Positions 40,620 to 52,350 of a DNA stretch of 64,000 nucleotides are shown here, piece after piece. The stretch's first letter is position 1. Every line of letters begins with the position of its first letter. Source of the stretch: Chrysopilus asiliformis (lineage: Eukaryota > Arthropoda > Insecta > Diptera > Rhagionidae); assembly GCA_964034945.1 (NCBI GenBank), contig OZ035960.1, forward strand, positions 75,180,585 to 75,244,584, given 5' to 3'. Under the pieces are notes generated by a model. That model saw only the letters and a list, made by a program, of their open reading frames with translations, was not told the origin of the DNA and ran no database searches. A program made the translations under genes and the position numbers.

Positions 40620-40924
40620 TACTGGAATTATTATATGAAGTAAAAGTTACACCATAACTTTCAAAAGGATTGAGCCAGAGACATGAAATTTCGTACAGTT
40701 GCGTTTCTCGTAAACAGTAAGGCTAAGTTATTGGACGGGGAAAATCGGACCACTCCTTCCCCCCTCCGCCATTCAAATGAAACAGTTTTTTACAATTGTC
40801 TCAAAAACGGTGCTTCATATCGAAAAATTTATAAATGTAAAATATGTTTCGAATACGATTTTACATAACTCTTCCATACATAAAAGAACGATAAAAAACG
40901 TTAAAATCCACAAATAAACAAAAA
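40620..40924 (-). mobile_element. Diverged mini-me-like relative
   Basis: On the minus strand this matches the secondary repeat at 10660-10860 (GGAATGGTCCGATTTT-type context, GAGAAACGCAACTG, CAATCC). The GTCY tract and the ATACCC end are missing. Confidence 0.5.
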
Positions 40925-41249
40925 CTAGGGGCTGCGCCCCGAACCGCTTCGCGGTTCATCCCCCTTCCGCAGGTCGGCCTTCGGCCTCCCTGCCCCCGTC
41001 GGCCTACGGCCTCCACAACTACTCGGCCTTCGGCCTCGCCCCTCGCGCTTGAATTGTTGGAATTTGATGTATGGAGATGTTACGTAAAATTATTTAAATA
41101 TATTTCAGCTCTCGCCTTCCTCTTTACTCGGCCTTCGGCCTCGAGTCAAATGCATATAGTTAACCCAAAAAAGGGAAATTTTTTTAGAGACATTTTTCTT
41201 TGTGACCCAACGGTGTATTACAAAATCGTACTGTTTACTTACAATATAT

Positions 41250-42154
41250 CAGTGTTGTGCCGCGTAGTCTACGTGGTGTAGACTACACCATTGTCTACGC
41301 GTAGACTATTACTGTAGACAATGGTCTATTCTCTACGCGTAGACAATGTAGACAATCAATAAAATAAAGGATAGCTGATTTAGTTTTAAAATCTCATTTT
41401 CTTCAATCAATTTTAACATAATAAAGCACAATTTCCAGGAAGCAATCGCCAAATGCTGTAATGGAGAACTTCAGAGCAAACTTTAGTGGCAATTCTAATT
41501 CTTTTCATGCAATCTAAGCGGCTTTTTTTTAATTTTTGCAATTGAAATCACATTGAATTCTAAAATCTTTTTGCTTTACACATTTTCTATATAACGAACC
41601 GTTTATTTAAAAAACTGATTCATTTGTATGGGATGGCTTTGCTCATTTAAGAATATCTGTTTAATTTTTTCGAAAAACACTAGTCTTTAGTTTAATTCCG
41701 TTGAGAGTCATCATATTTACAGATAGACGGAAATCTATACGGAAGTCATTCAAATCAAATAAAGTAAATCAAATACCCCTAATATAAAAAATATTAAAAA
41801 AAACCTACCAAAACTAATTCAAGAATTAATTTTTTGCGCTTATATCTATTGTACATAAATCAATCATAATCAGAATCATTGTCTTCTTCGTAATATAAAT
41901 TATCATTTTTTCGCCAAGAATAATAAATATGGAGTAGTTTTTTAGACCTTTTAAAGGTCAGTCGATTTCGGCTTTGAGAATATATGACTCACTGATGACT
42001 TTGTTTTGACAGATATGAGAAAGTCTACATTGTCTACGCAAAGTCGTCATTGTCTACGCCAAAGTCGACATTGTCTACGCCAAATCTATTGTCTACGCTA
42101 TTGTCTACACTGAAGTGTAGACAATTAAAGTCTACGCGTAGAGGAACAACACTG
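41250..42154. mobile_element. hAT-type MITE, 905 bp, 8 bp target duplication
   Basis: The ends are CAGTGTTGT and ACAACACTG. The 8 bp CAATATAT is duplicated on both sides (41242-41249, 42155-42162) and present once at the uninterrupted paralogous site near 5635. An 8 bp duplication with CAGTG ends is the hAT signature. Sub-terminal regions are filled with GTCTACGCGTAGAC palindromes and scattered TTGTCTACGC motifs (about ten), which look like repeated transposase-binding sites. It has no transposase. Confidence 0.9.
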
Positions 42155-42946
42155 CAATATATTCAATAACGGTAAAAGGTGGTTATCCACACGGGGAAAG
42201 ACAATATTGTGGGAAATTTTATTCTTTTTAATTCATGTCATACATTGAAGCACCAAATCCCTTTAGAATTGCAGAAGATAGCAGGTGAGGGCTATACATA
42301 ACGATGGTATCTATACTGTTTTTCGCAGTATTATATTGTTTTTCAGACTCCAATACTGCATAATTGCTTTTTTCCCCAAAATACTGTATTTAAATATTCA
42401 GAAAACTTTAATTCTTTAACGTTTCGAAATTCAAATTTATTAATAGCAATGCAAAACGTCAGTGGCAACACAAAACAGTGGCAACACATGGCAAGTGTAA
42501 ATACATTCAAACGACGAACAGCGAAGTATTGATGGCAACATGTCATATAGATTCGCTTCTTCCTTTCCCCATCGATTACTGTCTTGTCATTATTCATCCT
42601 TCTTCAGAACGCGTTACTTTGATTTTGCTTTCCATTGTTAATTTAAAAGAATAAAAATGTCGAAATTAAGAGCCAAAAAAAGACACAAATTTTCATTGAA
42701 TAAAATTTATACTGCGAAAAATACTGTTTTTTCAAATCGATTTACTGCTTTTTTCAATTTTTAGGTGAAATATACTGTTTTTTGTCCGAAAAAAGATACC
42801 ATCGTTAGCTATACATAAAAAGGAGGGGTAGATATTAGTGAGCAAAAATCGGCCGCGCCGTTTTTGCGTGATGCCGGAACAAACATTCAGTCAAACAGAC
42901 AGAAATACCGACCGACATACAGACAGACGGACAAACATAAATTTTA

Positions 42947-43477
42947 GGCATAACAAAACCTATAATTGCCAGTCTGGCAATTATTAGAAACTCGTATAGT
43001 GATATTCCTATCAAAATTGGAACAGTTGTATCAAAATTCCAGTTTGAAGTCAAACTTTCCAATAAGATTTTTTAAAATTTGTTCCAATAGGATTTTGATG
43101 TATGGGAGTTTTATTTAGAATCATATCCTAAATAACTTTTGTTCTTGCACTTATTTGATAATATGAACAGTTTTTGAGATATTCGCAAAAAACATTTTCG
43201 TTCGTATGGGGGGTACCCCCCTAAAAGTCAATTTTTGCCCTTTAACGAACTTAACCTTGCATTTTACGAAAAACGGATCTGCTCAAAATTTCAAGTCTCT
43301 AGCTCAATCCGTGCGCCGCAATCCGCGCCACAGACGGATATGCTAAATTCAACTTTTTTTTATCATTCTAAATACACTGGTGTAATTCATTTTTATGTGT
43401 GGTGACGGGGTCTTGGTGTTACAAACGGTAAGGCAAAGTTAATATACCCTTTGGTTTCACCATACGGGTATAAAAAT
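42947..43477 (+). mobile_element. Mini-me-like element, copy 5
   Basis: Paralogue of copy 3 with the short GTCY tract and ATACCC...GGGTAT end. The TATAAAAAT at 43469-43477 is the unduplicated target of the foldback-like element at 7154. Confidence 0.75.
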
Positions 43478-44636
43478 GTCATTTTTGGCATCAGTATTAT
43501 ACGACCAAATACATCAATGTATGTCAATATTTTTGAGAAAATCCAAAATTACAAAAATTGTCCCCCTTACAGTTTTTATTATATAGATGGGAAAAAAGTA
43601 AAGTGGACACATCTACAGATAGAGAGCTTTCCTTTAAAAAAAAGAATAATCAAAATCGATTCTAAGCTGGAGCTGTGTAGAAAGAAATGCATACAAAATC
43701 GCTTTGCCTTTTAAATATATAGATGAGTCTTCGATCTTAACAACACGGATCGCAGCTGGGCGTTTAATGAAGGGGTAAAATACCCATGCTCGAAGCCAGG
43801 GTTGCTGGTGCCAAGGTTTTGTTTTTTTAATTTAATTTTTTTTTTTCATTTAGTTAAAACAAATTTTTTTCTTTGTGATTTTTGTGTTTTTTTTTGTATG
43901 TGAAAACTGTTTAAAACAAAAATAGAGACACTAATTATAAACCGAAAACGATTTTGATCAGATTTTCACCATTGTCCGTGATGATAATATTTTATGACTG
44001 AAGTTAGCTTGCCCATGAGGAGGCTGGAAAAACTAATTGGGTATTAGAGTTTTAAAATTCAAAACCGAAAGTCTTGAAGCGAACACGTTTATTTTCTAAA
44101 AGTTATTTCTGGAAGTTTTTTGTGCAAAAAAAACTTTAGCCCGACAACGATGGGTCTGCATCTAGTAAAATATTATTAAAAATTGGTGGAAAAGTAAAAT
44201 GGACACATCTAAAGATAATTTTCTAAAAGTTATTTCTTGCATTAATTATCCTTACAGGACCTTCCGTTTTGAATTTTGAAAATCTTAAAAAACCGGATTC
44301 GGGATCAGCGACCCCAAAAAACCCCCGACTGATACTTTTCAGCCTCCTATTGAGCTGGATTCATGGCGAAAATCACGGTTTAAAAATACCCAAACCCCCT
44401 TTACCCCCCGTTCACCCCCTTAGCGCTAAAATTTCGAAAAATCTCGATGGTGGGACATATTCTGAAAGTTTCAAGTCTCTATCTTCAGGGGTTTGGGCTG
44501 GGCGTCAGGTTAAACGATTTTATATATAGAGAAGATCGTTTTCACTTTTTCCAATAAAAGACAATGCGTAACAGATATTTTTAATTTTACGTTTAAAAAA
44601 CTCAATTTCAACAAAAAAAAAATAAAATAAAAATAT

Positions 44637-44700
44637 TTTGCCACTGCTCAGAATTGAACCCGTACCTGGCGCGATGTAGTTTACACTTATTCAGTAGTAA
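44637..44700 (-). repeat. tRNA-like B-box module
   Basis: Paralogue of 8965-9020: minus-strand GGGTTCAATTCTGAGCAGTG. Degenerate. Confidence 0.45.
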
Positions 44701-45409
44701 GAATATAAATTTTAAAGATTAATTAAGTAATAAACAACTGCAGTCATTGGGGACTGCCAACAGAAATGAAAACAATAATATATGTAAGGTAATAATTATA
44801 TTGTCGTGTATTTATACCTATATATTTTTCAACCTGAAATTTCGAAAATATATGCTAATAAACAGTAAATTTCAAATAAAAGTCAATATGCATATTAAGG
44901 TTTGAATTCCTGAGCAGCACATGATTTTCTTATACTAAAAATGGCTAGAGATATTTATTTTTTTCTGTATACGAATGCCACGTGTTGTTTAGAAATTTTC
45001 TGTGTAATTTTATTTTGCTGTATATTTTCTAAAAAAAAATCGATTTTTTGTTGTATAACAAAGTCACGTGCTGTTCAGAAATTTTCTGTCTCATTTTATT
45101 TTACCGTATGTAATTTCCAAAAAAAAAATCGATTTTTTGTTGTATAACAAAGTCACGTGCTATTCAGAAATTTTCTCGCTAATCTTATTTTGCTGGGTAC
45201 TGTCTTCCAAAAAAATTCGATTATTTCTGTATAAAAAAATCAAATGAAAGCAAATCAGCATTCTTAAGCTGTTAAATTAGCATGTCGGTGACGCGAACTC
45301 ATAAAATTTTACCCATCCAAAAATCGCCCAACGCGCCTAAAGAAGTATAATATAAATAAAATAAGTAATTTAAGGTCAAAAAAAAATTAAAAAAAAAACA
45401 TTTTGTCAA

Positions 45410-45640
45410 CACTCGGAATCGAACCCGCACATCTGGCGCATTGTAGTCTAACACTTATTCAGGAGTAAAAATATAAACTTAAAGATAAATTAAGTAATAA
45501 TATATTAATAAAAGTAAAAAAATAAAAAAAAAAAATTTGAAAAGAAAAAAAAAAGAATTTGTCATCGATAAAGAATTGAACCCGGGGCCTGGCGCATGGT
45601 AGTCCAACTTCTAACTCACTGCACTAATCGAACAGTACGA
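45410..45640 (-). repeat. Two tRNA-like B-box modules
   Basis: Paralogues of those at 12240-12540; one retains GGTTCGATTCC exactly. Confidence 0.5.
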
Positions 45641-45855
45641 AATGTCGTTTTAACATTGAAGACTTAGTTAGCGGCATATTTATAATTTTGAAAGGCAAAT
45701 TACTAATAAAGTATTATTAAAAATGGGGAAAAAAGTAAAACGGACATATCTACGGACATTTAAAAAAAAAATCATCAAAATCGGTTCAATAGGAACTCCA
45801 GGAGCTCTGTCGAAAGAAATCCATACAAAATCGCTTTGCCTTTTAAATATATAGA

Positions 45856-46300
45856 TTACTCATAATACAGTATTACTTACATTAAACACTAGTCAAATAT
45901 TATTAACTATTATTGAAATTAGTGAAATATTACTCTAATATAAGTTAAACACTAGTTAATAAATATAAACAAAACAAAACTATTCAAATATTTCCGTTTT
46001 GACAGCTCTATTCTACGTACATTTCGGAATGAGGTGAATATGGTGAATATAATTCCGAAACATAAACGTTTCGTTACCAGAATACGATCTTACCAACGTT
46101 TCGGATTTGGATTACGGAAAAAACATTTCGGCGAGATTCGTAACGTAACGAAAAATCCGAAACGTTCCGAGAATAGCCACCCTGGTCTAAAGTATTCTTG
46201 ATTACTAGATGATTTAATGGTTGCTCCTTCTTGTTTTATGCCGTATTGTTTGATGCAGATTTATCCTTTTTGTGATTTTATTTTAAACTATTTGATTTGT
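45856..46300. other. Unassigned interval
   Basis: AT-rich; CCGAAACGTT-like motifs and a possible transposon end GAATAGCCACCCTGG (46170-46185). No gene. Confidence 0.3.
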
Positions 46301-46890
46301 TTTTTATACCCGTATGGTGAAACCAAAGGGTATATTAACTTTGCCTTACCGTTTGTAACGCCAAGATCCCGTCATCGCACAAAAAAATGAATTACACCAG
46401 TGTGTTTAGAATGATAAAAAAAGTTGAATTTAGCATGTCCGTCCGTCTGTCCGTCTGTCTGTCCGTCTGTCTGTCTGTCCGTCTGTCTGTCTGTCTGTGG
46501 CGCGGATTGCGGGCGCACGGATTGAGCTAGAGACTTGAAATTTTGCGTGGATCCGTTTTTCGTAAAATACGAGGCTAAGTTCGTTAACGGGCAAAAATGG
46601 ACCATTACGGGGGGTACCCCCCATACGAACGAAAACGTTTTTTGCGAATATCTCAAAAACGGTGCATCTTATCAAAAAAGGGCAAGAACAAAAGTTATTT
46701 AGGATATGATTCTACATAAAACTCCCATACATCAAAATCCGATTGGAATAAATTTTAAAAAATCTTATTGGAAAGTTTGACTTCAAAGTGGAATTTTGGT
46801 ATAACTGTTCGAATTTTGATACGAATATCACCATACGGGTCTCCAATGATTGCCAGATTGGCAATTATAGCTTTTGTTATGTTTTTAACA
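46301..46890 (-). mobile_element. Mini-me-like element, copy 6
   Basis: Minus-strand copy very similar to that at 3757: TTTTTATACCCGTATGGTG at the left, a GTCY tract at 46437-46497, and the AATTGCC palindrome at the right. Frames through it are not genes. Confidence 0.75.
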
Positions 46891-46995
46891 AAAGTTCACA
46901 GTCTTATTCTAATTTGTGATTTATCACACCGTTTTTTTTGTTTACTAGTTAACATAAAAAAATCTTTTATTAAAATGCCACTTCTCGCATTAAAA

Positions 46996-47952
46996 TCTAT
47001 ATATATAAAAATGGAAGTTTGTTGGTTGGTTGGTTGGTTTGAGATTACAAAACACAAGAACTACTGGACCGATGTTTACGCGGTTTTTTGCAAAATGATC
47101 TGTGTTGCCAGGAGCAGGTTTTTAGCTATGTAGATTTTCAAAATATGAAATTGAAGGTTCTGAAAGGATAACATAAATATCCTTTTTTATACACTTTCTA
47201 TTAAGTTGGATTGTCGCGGCCTATGTGGCTATCTATGTGTCTATCTCTGGAATCTTTGGAACCTTATATCTCCGAAACTATGCAACCTAGGAAGATGAAA
47301 TTTTGTCACCTTGCGTAGTTCCGGTGGCAGTTCAATATTTTTACTACTCCATCCTTGTAAGGATAATGGAAGGTCCTGTAAGGATAACGCAAATATCCTT
47401 TTTCCCATTTTTCCCGGGAAAAAATGGTATTAGGGGGTTTTCGGGGTCGCTGATCACGAATTCGGTGTTAGATTTTCAAAATTCAAAACGGAAGGTCCTG
47501 TAAGGATAACGCAAATATCCTTTTTCCCATTTTTCCCGGGAAAAAATGGTATTAGGGGGTTTTCGGGGTCGCTGATCACGAATCCGGTATTAAATTTTCA
47601 AAATTCGAAACGGAAGGTCCTGTAAGGATAACGCAAATATCCTTTTTCCAGTTTTCCCTGGGAAAAATTGGCCTTAGGGGGTTTTCGAGGTCGCTGATCA
47701 CGAATCCGGTGTTGGAATTTCAAAATTCTAACCGGGAAGTCCTGTAAGGATAACGCAAATGTCCTTTTTGCAATTTTTCTCGCAAAAATAGGCTTTGGAA
47801 TATCACGAATCTGGAGTTGGAGTTTCAAAATTCGAAACGGAAGGACCTGTAAGGAAACAATTTTTTTCCAAAACTTTTCAAGTTATTTATGGTTTTTTGG
47901 CATTCTAAAATTTATACAAAAAACTTTTAGCTGCCAACGAAGGGTCTGCTTG
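46996..47952 (+). mobile_element. Helitron-A copy with inserted segment
   Basis: 5' TCTATATATATAAAAATGG with a TTGG microsatellite, four internal ~120 bp units, and the 3' GAAGGGTCTGCTTG (CTAG changed to CTTG). A ~170 bp stretch at about 47187-47360 (TACACTTTCTATTAAGTTGG onwards) is foreign to the family and sits between the 5' block and the array. Confidence 0.8.
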
Positions 47953-47964
47953 TTCAATATAAAA

Positions 47965-48240
47965 ATATACTAGACTAGCTTGATATCCGCGGTTGCCGGG
48001 TAAAAGTTTTTTGCAAAATTTTTCTTGCACCAAAAAAACAAAGAAATAACTTAAACATTTTTGAAAAAAATCGTTATGCCTTCAGGATCTCTCGTTCCGA
48101 ATTTGAAAATTCTAGCACCAGATTCGTGATCAACGGCTCTGAAACCACCTTATTGTCAGTTTTTTCGAGGAAAAATGGTAAAAAGGATATTTGGGTTATC
48201 CTTACAGGAGCTTCCGTTGGCAATTTCATCACCAGGGGCC
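47965..48240 (-). mobile_element. Helitron-A-related fragment, inverted
   Basis: The plus strand starts ACTAGCTTGATATCCGCGGT then TGCCGGGTAAAAGTTTTTTG, the complement of a Helitron 3' end with a small GC-rich hairpin. It continues with inverted pieces of the ~120 bp unit (CAGGATCTCTCGTTCCGAAT). Confidence 0.55.
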
Positions 48241-48354
48241 AGACCATAAAAACTGGTCAAAAAAAAGTTTTGTAAATTAAAAAAAAAATTTTTAAAACTA
48301 TTAATGATAAAAAAAACAGTTTTCTGTTATTAAGTCTACTTTTACATACTTTTA

Positions 48355-48960
48355 TTAAAAAAAAAATATATATTGTCCACGGCTAAACGCTCGCGACTTT
48401 TGCACTATGCCATCCATGAGGTTTTGCACAATCTCTCGGCTGACTTTGTCGGATGCCCTTTTCCAATAAGTTTTCATTTCTTCTTTTGTCTTAGCTGTGT
48501 TGCCACTCTTTCTCAATTGCTCCTTGACTTTTACCCAGTAACGTTCGAGTGGACGTAACTCTGGCACGTTAGGAGGATTTGTAGCCTTTGGAACGTAATT
48601 TATACAATGGTCAACGTACCATTTTAAAGTGGATTTCGCATAATGTGCTGAGGCCAAATTGGGCCAAAATATATATTTCAGTCATGGTGTTTGATGAATG
48701 GCAATAATGTCTTTTGGAAGCATTCCCTTATGTACGTATCTCCATTTATTCGGTTACAAAAATACTGCTTTTTTCAAATTAATACATTTTTTTGCCAAAT
48801 TTCTCAATACCAATTGTTTTTTTCTCGTTGCCAATATGTTCTCCAGGTACCACTGATTAATATTGTGGGCCTGGTAGGGTCGAAAAATCCATTTTGACAT
48901 ATGTTTCATCGTCGATTACGATGCAAAGATTTTTCTTCACAAAATTACGATCGCGATAAA
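48355..48960 (-). pseudogene. Tc1/mariner-superfamily transposase, degenerate
   Basis: Reading the minus strand from 48960: IDDETYVKMDFSTLPGP holds the first catalytic Asp and is followed by a stop. Next come shifted pieces including ECLPKDIIAI. Then FWPNLASAHYAKS appears, where the family has FWPDLAS, so the second catalytic Asp is Asn here. The last 100 residues are open (48657-48355) with NPPNVPELRPLERYWVKVKE, which carries the third acid, Glu. This DDETYVK...FWPDLAS...PPNVPxxRPIE pattern belongs to a Tc1/mariner subgroup distinct from the Tc1 and mariner copies elsewhere in the window. Inactive. Confidence 0.75.
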
Positions 48961-50190
48961 GTTTCCCTGCTAATTTTTTACTTTAAACATTCTGTTTTTC
49001 GTTCCGTTTCGGTATTTTTTTTATAAGTTTTTATATTATTTATTTTTTTAATATTTTGTTATGTGGTGTAACAGGGTGCTCTACTAGCACTGCCAAAGTG
49101 TTGCGCCGGCAGCCACCGACTCGATCGGCCTGACACTTTAGCGGTGTGGGGGAATAGGACAAGTGAGCGGCATACCTGGCCACAGCAGCTGCTCGTCGGT
49201 GAGGGTCGTGAACTCTTGCTCACCTGTCCTGAATCGCGGGTTTCCATCACACAATTCGGTATGCCTCTTGAGTTACATATAGCTAAGAATGAAATAAAAT
49301 ATACTATTGGTTAATTCCAAACGAATTAGATTAAAATTATCATAAAAAATACTCAATCGGTGCCGTCGAATTCATTGCATTTTTAAAATTTTCTTTTCAT
49401 GGATCTTTTGTGGCAACTTGTGGGCGAAAGGGGTGTAGAACGGCAGAAGTCAATTGAATAGTTTTCACAACTAAATATTATACTTTTTCAGTCGAAAATT
49501 ACTATTTGTTTACTTGCCAAATTTTTCAAATTAAAAACACCAATACCGCCGACGGTCAACATTGTTTTTTTTTTCAATACTCGAACCCAGATGGAAAAAA
49601 TTACCTAGCCCAATACACTATTACCCGTAGCAAATTTTCCAGCCCGTTGTCCAAGAATTTCAGTGCAGATCTTAATTTAATAATTAACAATTTATAACAT
49701 TTTACAATACAAAATTGCTATTTATATTAGTATTTATTTCTACACTATGACTGTTAGATTGCTTGCTCACTAGAGATACTCTAGTTAGTCGATCCAATCG
49801 CTTAGGATTCAAAATTCAGTGTCTGCTTATTGGGAAAGTGGCAGGATTTATACGGGCATCTGGCAACACTAGCAAGTTGTAGAAGTTTCCCAATCCTTTC
49901 AGAGAATGTTCGAGGCCTTGAAGGAATATAAATTAAATGGATCGACATGTCTTTTTGGAGACAAAAATTGTGTAAATTCTATATCATTGTAGGTTGATTC
50001 TATGCCATTCCAAAAGAGTTGGTAGATTACAATGTGCGGATAGATTCAACATACTCCTGGGATCGGTCAATTTCCCATCTACAGAATTGCATAGAAAGTA
50101 TCCACATTTAGTAGAATCTATGCTCAAATTGCTCTGAGTGTGTCTTGTGTATTCGGCACAAGATTGCTGACAGATACTTAACCACTAGAT
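48961..50190. other. Unassigned interval with a GC-rich island
   Basis: 49060-49260 is much richer in G and C than its surroundings. It is open on the minus strand (63 residues, no recognised domain). The remainder is AT-rich. A GGATTTATACGGGC stretch near 49845 is TATA-like. No gene can be supported. Confidence 0.35.
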
Positions 50191-50379
50191 ACAACTTATA
50201 ACACATGGATCAATAAGTCCCGAGACTAACCCAGAGATGACGCTCGTAGTAAACCAGTAACCACGTCTTTCTAGAGTACTAACCTTTGCTTGAAACGTGT
50301 CAAAATTTTAAGTCGATCGGACCAGAAACAGCTGAGTTATCGAGGTTGGAGTAAAGTCGTTTTGTAGTTTGTTTAAAAA

Positions 50380-51018
50380 ATGGAAAAAACCGAGTTTCGT
50401 GTTCTGACAAAACATTGTTTTTTAATGGATAAAAACACCGTGCAAGCGAAACAATGGATTGAAAAATGTTACCCGGACTCTTGTCCATCAAAAGCAACGA
50501 TTTGTCGGTGGTTTGCCGAGTTTAAACGTGGTCGTACTGACACAAATGACGCGGAACGCTCGGGTAGACCTGTGGAAGCCGTTACACCGGAAAATGTGAG
50601 TGAAGTGACAAAAATTATAATGAAAGATCGTAAAGTGAAGCTCCGTGAGATTGCTGAGATAACACAGATATCATATGGAAGTGCATTTACTATCCTTCAT
50701 GAAAAATTGAGCATGAAAAAGGTTTTTTCCAAGTGGGTGCCGCGATTGCTTTCGATGAAACAAAAACAGCAACGAGTCGATGATTCAGAAAGCTGTTTAT
50801 CGCTATTTACTCGCAATAAAAAAGATTTCTTGCGTCGTTACGTGACCATGGACGAAACATGGATACATCACTACACTCCAGAGTCGAAGCGGCAGTCATC
50901 TGAGTGGCGCACAGCTGGCGAAAGCCGTCCGAAGCGTCCGAAAACGCAGCAGTCAGCTGGCAAAGTCATGGCGTCAGTTTTTTGGGATACGCATGGCGTG
51001 ACGATTGTATCACCCTAA
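50380..51018 (+). pseudogene. Mariner transposase with internal deletion
   Basis: 212 residues from ATG 50380. The N-terminal helix-turn-helix regions (KATICRWFAEFKRGRTDTND; then LREIAEITQISYGSAFTILH) are complete. D158 in the conserved MDETWIHHYTPESK is kept. The protein stops at DTHGVTIVSP; immediately after, another frame reads KGDYIDE and a stop, the normal mariner C-terminus. So ~130 residues including the second and third acids were deleted (usual length ~345). It resembles the mariner family of SETMAR-type proteins. Confidence 0.85.
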
Positions 51019-51079
51019 AAGGTGATTATATTGATGAATAAAAAAAATTTTTGCAAAAAAAATGTTGTTTTCATTGTTA

Positions 51080-51463
51080 TGCTACATTTACACGAATGAC
51101 AAATTTGTCATTTTTTTCTTGTCATTATGTTAATTCCCGTGTAAATGGCATAATTTTTGTAATTTTTTCTGTCAGAAAATGTCAATCTCTCATAAAAGAA
51201 TGAACTTGTCCATTCTTTTATGCCAGATTGTCATTCGTGCAAACGCAATATTGGTTATGACAAAAGTTGAATACTAAAGTTGTCATAACCAATATTGCGT
51301 TTGCACGAATGACAATCTGGCATAAAAGAATGGACAAGTTCATTCTTTTATGAGAGATTGACATTTTCTGACAGAAAAAATTACAAAAATTATGCCATTT
51401 ACACGGGAATTAACATAATGACAAGAAAAAAATGACAAATTTGTCATTCGTGTAAATGTAGCA
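51080..51463. mobile_element. Palindromic MITE, copy 2 (TTA target, Harbinger-like)
   Basis: 384 bp near-perfect inverted repeat, same family as 26337-26710, flanked by TTA (51077-51079, 51464-51466). Differences between copies are partly mirrored on both arms (see findings). Confidence 0.85.
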
Positions 51464-51521
51464 TTAGTCTCGGGACTTATTGATCCATGTGTTATATAGC
51501 AGTTTTGTAGCTGGTTTCTAA

Positions 51522-52207
51522 TCTATATATATAAAAATGGATGTTTGTTTGTCTGTCTGTTTGTGATTACAAAACTCAAAAACGACTGGACCGATTTTTA
51601 CGCGGTTTTTTGCAAAATGATCTGCGTTGCCAGGAGCAGGTTTTTAGCTATGTAGATTTTCAAAATTCGAAACGGAAGGTCCTGTAAGGATAATGAATAT
51701 ATCCTTTTTCCCATTTCTCCCCGGAAAAATTTGCATTATAGGGTTTTTGGCGTCGCTGATCACGAATCCGGTATTAGATTTTCAAAATTCGAAACGGAAG
51801 GTCCTGTAAGGATAATGAAAATATCCTTTTTCCCATTTCTCCCCGGAAAAATTTGCATTATAGGGTTTTTGGGGTCTGTGATCACGAATCCGGTATTAGA
51901 TTTTCAAAATTCGAAACGGAAGATCCTGTAAGGATAATGAAAATATCCTTTTTCCCATTTCTCCCCGGAAAAATTTGCATTATGGGGTTTTTAGGGTCGC
52001 TGATCACGAATCCGGTATTAGATTTTGAAAAATTCGAAACGGGAGGTCCTGTAAGGATAACGCAAATGTCCTTTTTCCCGTGTTTCCCGAAAAAATTGGT
52101 ATTAAGGGTGTTTCAGGGTCGCTGATTACGAATCCGGCGTTTCAGTTTCAATATCACTAACGTTGATTTTCAAGTTTTTTTAAGTTGGTTTTTTGGCATT
52201 CTAAATC
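51522..52207 (+). mobile_element. Helitron-A copy with about four internal units
   Basis: 5' TCTATATATATAAAAATGG after an A, GTCT microsatellite, GATTACAAAACTC block, then units at ~120 bp spacing. The tail reaches TTTTTTGGCATTCTAAA but the GGGTCTGCTAG end is replaced by another Helitron-A-like 5' end. Confidence 0.8.
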
Positions 52208-52350
52208 CATGTTTAAGAAAATGGATGTTGGTATAGATGTATGTATGAGATTAATAGACTCAAAAACTACTGGACCGATTTTTATGCGGGTTTTCCCAAA
52301 ATGATCCGCGTTCTCAGGAGCAGCTTTTTCGCTATCGAAATAGAGCGTAA
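52208..52350 (+). mobile_element. Helitron-A-like 5' fragment
   Basis: AAAATGGATGTTGGTATAGA then CTCAAAAACTACTGGACCGA and GGAGCAGC. It stops after ~140 bp. A close relative lies inverted at 53590-53915. Confidence 0.6.

Larger units (their letters stand above)
40925..45855 (-). mobile_element. Helitron-B composite, copy 2
   Basis: Same borders as copy 1: minus-strand start TCTATATATTTAAAAGGC at 45855 and hairpin-CTAG end at 40925, followed by T. It shares the nested block of copy 1 but lacks the foldback-like element and Helitron-C, and instead contains the hAT MITE at 41250. It includes a mini-me-like copy (42947), a Helitron-B 5' fragment (43478-43724), Helitron-A scraps (43980-44530) and tRNA-like modules (44640-44700, 45410-45640). 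Confidence 0.75.
50201..51492 (+). mobile_element. Mariner element, deleted, with nested MITE
   Basis: The inverted ends agree perfectly over ~29 bp (ACACATGGATCAATAAGTCC then CGAGACTAA) and are flanked by TA (50199-50200, 51493-51494). The transposase is internally deleted. The palindromic MITE copy 2 (51080-51463) sits just inside the right inverted repeat. Confidence 0.9.
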
